Origin: UMGS1124 sp045541255
Lineage (GTDB): Bacteria; Bacillota_I; Bacilli_A; RF39; UBA660
Reading direction: 5' to 3'
Assembly: GCA_045541255.1 (NCBI GenBank)
Contig: JAZQIU010000033.1
Location: forward strand, 1-16,258
Length of the DNA stretch: 16,258 nucleotides
Both the position numbers and the translations under genes were made by a program. Shown one piece after another: positions 1 to 4,656 of the stretch; within the stretch, counting starts at the first letter, position 1, and every line of letters begins with the position of its first letter. The notes under the pieces are model-generated. The model did not search any database, was not told where the DNA came from, and worked only from the letters and a program-made list of their open reading frames with translations.

Positions 1-603
1 GTAGCAACGGTTGCCCCCTGTGCTTGTTCCGTTGCCGCCGGGCTTCTGTACACTGTGGGTAGCATCAAATATTACGGGTACGCCGAAGTCCTTCATAACG
101 CGCAGACCTGTCATATCCACAACCAAAGTATTGTACCCAAAGCTGGTGCCTCGTTCGCAAAGCATAACGTTGTCATTTCCTGACTGACGCACCTTTTCGA
201 GGCAATTCTTCATATCCCAGGCCGCCAAAAACTGCGCCTTCTTAATATTTATGCACTTGCCGGTCTTCGCCGCAGCCACCAGAAGGTCTGTCTGTCTGCA
301 AAGAAACGCGGGAATCTGCAATATATCTGCAACCTCTGCCGCAGGCGCCGCCTGCCATGCCTCGTGAATATCGGTGCAAACGGGCAACCCATAAGTATCC
401 TTAACTTTTTTCAATATCTCCATGCCTTTTTCAATGCCAGGACCTCTGAAACCGTTAATGGAAGTACGATTAGCCTTGTCAAAGGAAGCCTTAAAAGTAT
501 AGGGAATCCCCAGTTCCCGGGTAATAGCCTTCATCTCTGCGGCAATACTCATTACCATCTCTTCCGACTCAATGACACAAGGTCCTGCAATTAATTGAAA
601 CAT
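1..603 (-). CDS. kdsA: 3-deoxy-D-manno-octulosonate 8-phosphate synthase (KdsA), 3' end cut by window edge
   Basis: Condenses phosphoenolpyruvate with arabinose 5-phosphate to give Kdo 8-phosphate, the first committed step of cytosolic Kdo synthesis. Translating the minus strand from ATG at 603 gives 201 residues open to base 1; the family is about 270-280 long, so the C-terminal quarter is missing. Visible family blocks are IAGPCVIESE near the N-terminus, FKASFDKANRTS, GPGIEKGMEIL, PVCTDIHE, CRQTDLL, INIKKAQFLA, MLCERGTSFGYN and FDATHSVQKPGG. Cys in GPCVIES, where the E. coli enzyme has Asn, marks the metal-dependent class; the His of DATHS is a second expected metal ligand, while the later Glu and Asp ligands lie beyond the window. 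The ribosome site AAAGGAG sits 7 bases before ATG. The gene lies downstream of a kdsB-like gene on the same strand, separated by a toxin-antitoxin locus. Its moderate GC is unlike the DNA after 2270. No clear promoter of its own was seen. Confidence 0.93.
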   Translation of the reverse strand, partial: MFQLIAGPCVIESEEMVMSIAAEMKAITRELGIPYTFKASFDKANRTSINGFRGPGIEKGMEILKKVKDTYGLPVCTDIHEAWQAAPAAEVADILQIPAFLCRQTDLLVAAAKTGKCINIKKAQFLAAWDMKNCLEKVRQSGNDNVMLCERGTSFGYNTLVVDMTGLRVMKDFGVPVIFDATHSVQKPGGNGTSTGGNRCY

Positions 604-657
604 AGTAAAAACTCCTTTAAAATGTCTAAAAATTCCTTTAATTATGCGTAAATTCTA

Positions 658-686
658 TTGACAGATGCACATGATTTGTTTAATAT
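658..686 (+). promoter_or_regulatory. Promoter of the antisense (antitoxin) RNA
   Basis: TTGACA (658-663), a 17-base spacer and TAATAT (681-686) form a near-consensus sigma-A promoter on the plus strand. It points away from kdsA and into the 3' end of the holin-like toxin gene. No coding region follows, so it most likely drives a short RNA; the start site is predicted near 693. This is opposite to every gene nearby and mirrors the antisense promoters of Bacillus type I toxin-antitoxin loci. Confidence 0.75.
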
Positions 687-692
687 ATTAAT

Positions 693-786
693 AAAGAGAT
701 GCCGTCTTCGACGGCCAGCTCCTTGTTATTTTTGATTAAAAAATACTCGCCTGCGATTGGAGTATTACGGGGCGATTATTTTTTGT
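693..786 (+). ncRNA. Predicted antisense antitoxin RNA of a type I toxin-antitoxin pair
   Basis: Inferred transcript of about 90 bases from the promoter at 658-686 to the two-way terminator at 738-784. It opens with a tight hairpin, GCCGTC (701-706), loop TTC, GACGGC (710-715), followed by CTCCTTGTT (719-727), then the terminator stem. It overlaps the end of the toxin reading frame (776-784) and the toxin mRNA 3' region, so pairing would be tail-to-tail as in txpA/ratA and bsrG/SR4. The exact ends and the existence of the RNA are inference from promoter and terminator. It could act by degrading the toxin mRNA or by folding its ribosome site away. Confidence 0.6.
738..784. terminator. Two-way terminator shared by toxin mRNA and antisense RNA
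   Basis: The arm 738-751 (AAAAAATACTCGCC) pairs with 771-784 (GGCGATTATTTTTT) at 13 of 14 positions, giving A-runs and U-runs on both strands. It would end the plus-strand antisense RNA and the minus-strand toxin mRNA. Part of the same segment can fold differently: AATACTC (742-748) is perfectly complementary to GAGTATT (760-766), and this hairpin excludes the terminator stem. Confidence 0.72.
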
Positions 787-853
787 CTTTTGAGATCATA
801 AGTACCAACGAAACAACTGTAAACACAATCATTAACAATTCATAATCACTCAT
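776..853 (-). CDS. Holin-like small toxin, 25 residues (type I toxin)
   Basis: A 25-codon frame runs from ATG at 853 to TAA at 778-776. Its protein starts MSDYELLMIVFTVVSLVLMI and ends in a charged SKDKK tail: a short polar head, one membrane-spanning segment of about 16 residues and a basic end. The MSDYELL opening, the length and the layout match the putative holin-like toxin family widespread in Clostridia and Bacilli. The ribosome site is unusually strong (AGGGAGGTGG, 8 bases upstream). A sigma-A promoter lies at 978-1006, leaving a leader of about 118 bases with several hairpins, and an antisense RNA is predicted across the 3' end. The protein likely inserts in the cytoplasmic membrane and depolarises it when the antisense RNA is lost. 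Its low size means usual gene calling misses it. Family assignment is by recall of the motif, toxicity is inferred. Confidence 0.78.
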   Translation of the reverse strand: MSDYELLMIVFTVVSLVLMISKDKK

Positions 854-977
854 AGGACCACCTCCCTTCCGGGGACATCACCGTCCGAGAACAAGGAGTA
901 TAACCGCCTTTCCGCCGTACCGTTTTTACACGGCAGCGACGACACCTCAACGCCAAGGGGTTCCCCTTAGCAATTAC

Positions 978-1006
978 ATTTTACCAACCATCTTTTTGAA
1001 ACGCAA
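978..1006 (-). promoter_or_regulatory. Promoter of the holin-like toxin gene
   Basis: On the minus strand TTGCGT (1006-1001), a 17-base spacer and TAAAAT (983-978) make a good sigma-A promoter; the RNA start is predicted near 971. The RNA would begin with a hairpin made from the palindrome AAGGGGTTCCCCTT (955-968), a common stabilising or translation-blocking feature of type I toxin mRNAs. A second stem, GCCGT (914-918) with ACGGC (930-934), follows in the leader. Confidence 0.65.
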
Positions 1007-1008
1007 CT

Positions 1009-1038
1009 TTTCCCGAAAAACATTATTTTGTCGGGAAA
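1009..1038. repeat. Inverted repeat just upstream of the toxin promoter
   Basis: TTTCCCGA (1009-1016) and TCGGGAAA (1031-1038) are perfect 8-base arms around a 14-base AT-rich centre. No T-run follows on either strand, which speaks against a terminator. The right edge of the toxin -35 box (1006) is only 3 bases away, so an operator for a regulator of the toxin, or a processing hairpin for readthrough from the kdsB-like gene, is possible. Confidence 0.45.
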
Positions 1039-1111
1039 TAATCCTCTGCAGTTCAGAACATTACCGTCTAAACTTAACAAAAACATACACAATCCGGCAC
1101 ACTAAAACCCA

Positions 1112-1849
1112 TCACTCCGCCAGACCGTTCTCAATCATATATCTCTCAACCTGAACCCTGTCCTTAGGCGTATCAACAGACAAGGTCTTGCAGTGTGCAT
1201 TGATATAATAACAATCCTTGCGGTTCTCAATAAATCTGAAGGAATCATTCTCCTCAATCTTCTCAATAGGACCTCTGGGTGTCGCATGATAATACTCCAG
1301 CGCACCGTGTGTAAAAGCGCCGACACCTACAAACTTCTGATATGCATAGTTCATCTCGCCCTTAGGGAACGGAATAGGCGCACGTGAAATAAACAGGCAG
1401 ATGCCGTCCTTATTCGTAACGATCTTAAGGTTCGTAGGATCCACCACCTCAACAGGGTTTGAAAAATCCGTCATAAGGTTTGACACGTAGAAACCGTCCT
1501 CTGGAAGCTTCTCAGGAATACACTTCACAATGTCATCAGCCATTACCAAGGGCTCGTCCCCGTTAATCATAACGTAAAGGTCAGCCTCCACCTTGTGAGA
1601 AACCTCATACAAACGCTCCGTAGCAGTTTCACAATCCTTGGAGGTCATAATAACCTTCGCACCAAAGCCCTCTGCCACCTCTTTGATTTCCTCGCTGTCC
1701 GTGGCAACGTAAACCTCATCCAGCGCCGCAGCCTCCTTGCTGTGCTTCCAAACCCAATAAACCATAGGCTTTCCGCAAATAAGCGCCAAAGGCTTGTTAT
1801 TAAAACGAGTATACCCGCCTCTCGCAGGAATCATACCGATAATTTTCAT
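1112..1849 (-). CDS. KdsB-like CMP-sugar (3-deoxy-manno-octulosonate) cytidylyltransferase, divergent
   Basis: Member of the KdsB/acylneuraminate cytidylyltransferase family, which activates Kdo or a related 2-keto-3-deoxy sugar acid with CTP to CMP-sugar for transfer into a surface polysaccharide. The 245-residue length fits KdsB. Visible blocks: MKIIGMIPARGGYTRF at the N-terminus, LALICGKPMVYWVWKHS, VYVATDSEEIKEVA, the TATERLYE block (KdsB: SGTERLAE), MINGDEPLV (KdsB: VQGDEPMI), ISRAPIPFPK and SVDTPKDRVQVERY near the end. The R-LPGKPL signature is altered to RFNNKPL, so the sugar used may not be Kdo itself. Start is set at 1849 because GGGAGA lies 8 bases upstream; the frame stays open to 1882 but those upstream ATGs have no ribosome site. 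It is the first gene of the minus-strand group kdsB-like, toxin locus, kdsA, which suggests capsule or glycoconjugate synthesis. GC is much higher than in the right part of the window. Confidence 0.85.
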   Translation of the reverse strand: MKIIGMIPARGGYTRFNNKPLALICGKPMVYWVWKHSKEAAALDEVYVATDSEEIKEVAEGFGAKVIMTSKDCETATERLYEVSHKVEADLYVMINGDEPLVMADDIVKCIPEKLPEDGFYVSNLMTDFSNPVEVVDPTNLKIVTNKDGICLFISRAPIPFPKGEMNYAYQKFVGVGAFTHGALEYYHATPRGPIEKIEENDSFRFIENRKDCYYINAHCKTLSVDTPKDRVQVERYMIENGLAE

Positions 1850-1906
1850 GATAAACATCTCCCTTTTCTGCGGCCAATCCATATCCGCACTAAAACTAAT
1901 GATACT

Positions 1907-1935
1907 TATTTAAGTATAACGCAAAAAAGGCACAA
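1907..1935 (-). promoter_or_regulatory. Promoter with operator-like palindrome for the kdsB-like gene
   Basis: On the minus strand TTGTGC (1935-1930), a 17-base spacer and TAAATA (1912-1907) fit a sigma-A promoter, about 60 bases before the start codon at 1849. The -10 box is embedded in a perfect inverted repeat, ATACTT (1902-1907) and AAGTAT (1912-1917) around four bases, which could be a repressor site or simply AT-rich chance. Confidence 0.5.
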
Positions 1936-2218
1936 TAGCAAGAAAAATCCACACACGATAACACCCGCATCCCGTTAAACCTATCCCAACGGACAAGTGC
2001 AACAAGAGCGGGTGCCATACGGTTCGTACTTAATCATTTTCCATCAGTAACAGTTATAACATAATTTAGGTTAAAACTCAACCGATAATTAAAAATTAAT
2101 ACATAAATTTCATCCAAGAAAAATATCTATTTCGTTGCAACAGAATAAGAAGTAGCGAAAATGCGATGCTTACATAACATAACCGGTATTATGATAATAT
2201 CTGTTCTTCTACAACATA
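1936..2218. other. Gene-free junction between the moderate-GC and AT-rich parts
   Basis: No convincing gene was found on either strand. From 1936 to about 2030 the composition is like the left part; from about 2040 on it becomes AT-rich. The left part holds a nested structure: CACCCGC (1962-1968) pairs with GCGGGTG (2008-2014), and inside it CCGTT (1972-1976) pairs with AACGG (1988-1992). No T-run follows, so it is not an ordinary terminator. I saw no terminal repeats, target duplication, integrase or tRNA end marking a mobile-element boundary. This is where a transfer boundary or an assembly join would lie. Confidence 0.6.
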
Positions 2219-2248
2219 TTGACAAGTATGTCTGCAGCGTAATATAAT
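2219..2248 (+). promoter_or_regulatory. Consensus promoter of the lipoprotein/ytxGH cluster
   Basis: Perfect -35 TTGACA (2219-2224) and perfect -10 TATAAT (2243-2248) with an 18-base spacer. The ribosome site AAAGGAG (2262-2268) and ATG at 2274 follow, giving a leader of roughly 20 bases. It is the strongest-looking promoter in the window and probably serves the four genes to 4505, which have gaps of at most 14 bases. Confidence 0.8.
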
Positions 2249-2273
2249 TATACAATCAAGGAAAGGAGCAAAT

Positions 2274-2921
2274 ATGAAAAAATTATTACTTTTGTTAAAT
2301 ATAGTAATATTTACAACTGCATGTACAAACCTAAATAAATTAGATTATAAAGAAAATATAAATAACACAATAAAAATAAATCAAAATAATAAAATATATA
2401 ATCATATAGGAAATGGATACAAATATTACTTACCTAAATATATGAGTGTAAAAAATAGTATTAATTATAATGAAACAATAAACAGTAATGATTATACTTA
2501 TTATTTATATTTAGATATAGTGAGTTTTTACAATAAAAAAAATATTAATTATAAAGAAGAAAATAATTATATTAATTATAAGTTTAATAATAATAGTATA
2601 GATGGGTATTTAAATGTAATAGAAGAAAACAATAAATACTTAGTTGAAATTATATATAATTATGCTAAAATAGAAGTGAAAGTAGAACAAAACGATCTTA
2701 ACGAAGCAATTAATAACTCAATTATTATATTATCAACTATAAAATATGATGATGATGTAATAGAAAATGTTGTTGGAGAAAACAAAACCAATAGTAATGA
2801 AGAAAATTTAAATTTATTCGATACTAATAAAAAAGATGAAAACTTCTTAGATGTTATTGAAGAATACGACAATTACGAAGAAGATACAAATGACATACCA
2901 GATTATGATGTTATAAATTAG
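2274..2921 (+). CDS. Predicted lipoprotein, unknown function
   Basis: 215 residues with a classic lipoprotein signal: MKK, hydrophobic LLLLLNIVIF, then TTAC with the lipid-carrying Cys at residue 17. After cleavage it would be anchored on the outer face of the membrane. The mature part is rich in Asn, Tyr, Ile and Lys. Residues about 40-155 have alternating hydrophobic and polar stretches that could fold as a small alpha/beta domain (YYLPKYMSVK, YYLYLDIVSFYNKK, DGYLNVIEENNKYLVEIIYN). The last 50 residues are acidic and probably disordered. I recognise no family. It is first in a cluster with an acidic cytoplasmic-looking protein, YtxG-like and YtxH, all linked to the envelope. Start is fixed by AAAGGAG 5 bases upstream. 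The part after residue 17 is extremely AT-rich, so similarity searches may be weak. Confidence 0.8.
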   Translation: MKKLLLLLNIVIFTTACTNLNKLDYKENINNTIKINQNNKIYNHIGNGYKYYLPKYMSVKNSINYNETINSNDYTYYLYLDIVSFYNKKNINYKEENNYINYKFNNNSIDGYLNVIEENNKYLVEIIYNYAKIEVKVEQNDLNEAINNSIIILSTIKYDDDVIENVVGENKTNSNEENLNLFDTNKKDENFLDVIEEYDNYEEDTNDIPDYDVIN

Positions 2922-2935
2922 AAAGGATGACTTTT

Positions 2936-3826
2936 ATGGGATTATTAGATAAAGTAAAAGGCATATTATTTGACGAAGAAGAAATAGAAATACCAGAAAT
3001 TAAAAAAGAGACTAAAAGAGAAAGACAAATTGAAACAGAAGAAGAAAATCCAATAAGAGAAATAAAAATTCCTAAAGAAGATTTCAGTGATAGAGAATAT
3101 AAAAGTGAATCAACTTTTACATTTCCAATAGATTTTGAGGATGAAGAACCGGAGCCAATTAAGGTAGAAGAAAAACCAAAGCCTAGATATGAAGAATATA
3201 AACAACCTATTAGAAATGAAAAAAGGGATTATAGTGACTTTTTAAGTAAGAAAAATGAAAAGAAACAATTTAAGCCAACACCAATTATATCTCCTGTATA
3301 TGGTGTATTAGATCAAAATTATAAAAAAGAAGATGTAATTGTAAAAAAAGATATATTAAGAAGTCCAAAAGAATTAACACTTGAAGAAGTAAGAAAAAGA
3401 GCATTTGGTTCTTTAGAAGATGAATTAGAACAAAATTTAACAACAGATACAAAAGAAATAAAGATTAAAGAAGAATTAAAGATAAAAAAAGAAACAAAAA
3501 TAGAAACAAAAGTTGAAGAACCAGTAGATAAAATGAAAACTATTGGCGAATTAATTGAAGAAGACAATAGTAGACTAGATATTCCAGAAATAGATGGTAT
3601 ATTTGATGATGAAATCGAGTATACTAATGATAGTGCAACAGATATAGAAGAACCAAAAAACTCAATAGAAGATTTATTAAGTCATAATGAAGAAAATTCA
3701 GAAGAAGAATTAATTATAGCAGAACAAGAAGATGTAATAGAAGAAAATGATGAAAACGATATTGATGATGAAGAAGCAGATTTATTTAGTCTAATCGATT
3801 CAATGTATGAAGAAAAGGGAGAATAA
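2936..3826 (+). CDS. Long acidic, mostly disordered protein with amphipathic N-terminus, unknown function
   Basis: 296 residues starting MGLLDKVKGILFDEEE. I chose ATG at 2936 because GAAAGG ends 9 bases before it; the in-frame ATG at 2927 directly abuts that ribosome site. There is no signal peptide or membrane segment. The first dozen residues could form an amphipathic membrane-binding helix, as at the start of the division protein SepF, but the rest does not look like SepF. Most of the chain alternates Glu/Asp and Lys. Three less charged islands look conserved or functional: TPIISPVYGVLDQNY (about residues 119-133), LTLEEVRKRAFGSLEDEL (about 145-165) and KMTIGELIEED-like sequence (about 200). 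The tail ends DLFSLIDSMYEEKGE, another short helix. It sits between a lipoprotein and YtxG-like/YtxH genes. A scaffold at the membrane is my guess only; I do not recognise the family. Confidence 0.75.
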   Translation: MGLLDKVKGILFDEEEIEIPEIKKETKRERQIETEEENPIREIKIPKEDFSDREYKSESTFTFPIDFEDEEPEPIKVEEKPKPRYEEYKQPIRNEKRDYSDFLSKKNEKKQFKPTPIISPVYGVLDQNYKKEDVIVKKDILRSPKELTLEEVRKRAFGSLEDELEQNLTTDTKEIKIKEELKIKKETKIETKVEEPVDKMKTIGELIEEDNSRLDIPEIDGIFDDEIEYTNDSATDIEEPKNSIEDLLSHNEENSEEELIIAEQEDVIEENDENDIDDEEADLFSLIDSMYEEKGE

Positions 3827-3829
3827 AAT

Positions 3830-4108
3830 ATGACTTTTATGGAAATGTTACCAATGATTATTTATATCTTATTAATTGTATTACTTGTTATTTTAATAAT
3901 ATTGGGTATAAAATTAATATTTGTTGTAGATAAAACAGATAAGTTGTTAACAGATGTACAGACAAAAGTTGACTCATTTAATGGAGTATTTAAACTGATA
4001 GATACGGCTAGTGAAAAAATAAATATTGGTGTATCAGCAATAGTTGATACAATAATTAGTCTTATTTCTAAAATGTTTAAAAAAAGAAAGGATGAAGATA
4101 ATGAGTAA
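3830..4108 (+). CDS. ytxG: YtxG-like (DUF948) membrane protein
   Basis: 92 residues with one N-terminal membrane segment (about residues 8-31, IIYILLIVLLVILIILGIKL), then a helical stretch of VDKTDKLLTDVQTKVDSFN type and a basic end KMFKKRKDE. That layout and the repeated small-polar helix pattern fit the DUF948/YtxG family; in Bacillus subtilis ytxG lies directly before ytxH, as here. Role unknown; YtxG/YtxH are general-stress-linked envelope proteins there. GGGAG 8 bases upstream supports ATG 3830 rather than the in-frame ATG at 3839. It begins 3 bases after the previous stop and overlaps ytxH by 8 bases (ATGAGTAA), so translation is coupled. Confidence 0.72.
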   Translation: MTFMEMLPMIIYILLIVLLVILIILGIKLIFVVDKTDKLLTDVQTKVDSFNGVFKLIDTASEKINIGVSAIVDTIISLISKMFKKRKDEDNE

Positions 4109-4505
4109 AAAAGGATTTGGTAAGTTATTAGCAGGACTTGGCTTAGGTGTTGGTATAGGATTATTATTTGCACCAGAAAAAGGTGTAGAAACTAGAAAAA
4201 AATTAAAGAAAAAATTAAATGATATGTATGAAAGCATTAAAAATATTGATGCTGAAGATATCAAAGAAACAATAGAAAATCAAATAAATGACATAAAAAA
4301 AGAACTTGAAGATTTAGATAAAGAAAAAGTTTTAAAAATTGCTAAACAAAAAGGAAAAGCAATTGTTAAAAAATGTGAAGAATTATATAACTTAGCAGTT
4401 GAAAAAGGTACACCAGTACTAGAAAATGCTGCTGATGATATAAGATTAACAGCAATTGATGTATTAAATTCAATTACAAATAAATTAGAAGAAAAAGGGA
4501 AATAG
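4101..4505 (+). CDS. ytxH: YtxH domain protein
   Basis: 134 residues. The N-terminal block GKLLAGLGLGVGIGLLFAPE followed by KGVETRKKLKKKL is the hallmark of YtxH proteins: a Gly-rich single membrane segment (residues about 5-24), the APxxG turn, then a long charged helix. The remaining 90 residues are helical and lysine/glutamate-rich, probably coiled-coil. Start is ATG 4101: GAAAGG lies 9 bases upstream, while the in-frame ATG at 4092 touches that site. The gene overlaps the ytxG-like gene by 8 bases. Function of the family is unsettled; in Bacillus it is part of a stress-responsive operon. A terminator covers its stop codon. Confidence 0.85.
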   Translation: MSKKGFGKLLAGLGLGVGIGLLFAPEKGVETRKKLKKKLNDMYESIKNIDAEDIKETIENQINDIKKELEDLDKEKVLKIAKQKGKAIVKKCEELYNLAVEKGTPVLENAADDIRLTAIDVLNSITNKLEEKGK

Positions 4506-4531
4506 TATTTTAAATAAATGCTATTTTTTTT
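4499..4531 (+). terminator. Terminator after ytxH
   Basis: AAATAGTA (4500-4507) pairs with TGCTATTT (4519-4526), eight pairs with one G-U, followed by a long T-run. The left arm includes the ytxH stop codon TAG (4503-4505). Confidence 0.7.
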
Positions 4532-4609
4532 ATATTATAATAATTAATCCTTCATTCGTTAAAATAGTATTAGAACTGACAGCTCGTGTTAATTAAAAAG
4601 CAAGTATGA

Positions 4610-4625
4610 TAACATAACTATGTTA
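4610..4625. repeat. Perfect palindrome upstream of the pseudopilin gene
   Basis: TAACATA (4610-4616), AC, TATGTTA (4619-4625): perfect 7-base arms with a 2-base centre, 32 bases before the start codon at 4657. It is shaped like a binding site for a dimeric regulator rather than a terminator. I saw no clear sigma-A promoter in 4533-4656; in DNA this AT-rich the palindrome could be chance. Confidence 0.4.
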
Positions 4626-4656
4626 AATAAAATAGATAGGTATGTGATTTTGAGGA

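Noticed and set aside
364..594. Open frame on the plus strand across kdsA
   Set aside because: The minus-strand frame encodes recognisable KdsA motifs over the same bases; the plus frame has no family features.
1974..1990. GTTAAAC and TCCCAAC resembling integron attC core ends
   Set aside because: Their order is reversed relative to an attC site on both strands, the second box fails the RYYYAAC pattern, and there are no cassettes or integrase.
2018..2034. ACGGTTCGTACTT looking like a tRNA T-arm
   Set aside because: The arm does not pair, and no anticodon or acceptor stem can be built around it.
2055..4618. ATAACATAA repeated near 2055, 2174 and 4609
   Set aside because: Short and AT-rich, with irregular spacing and orientation; chance is likely and no CRISPR-like or iteron-like periodicity is present.
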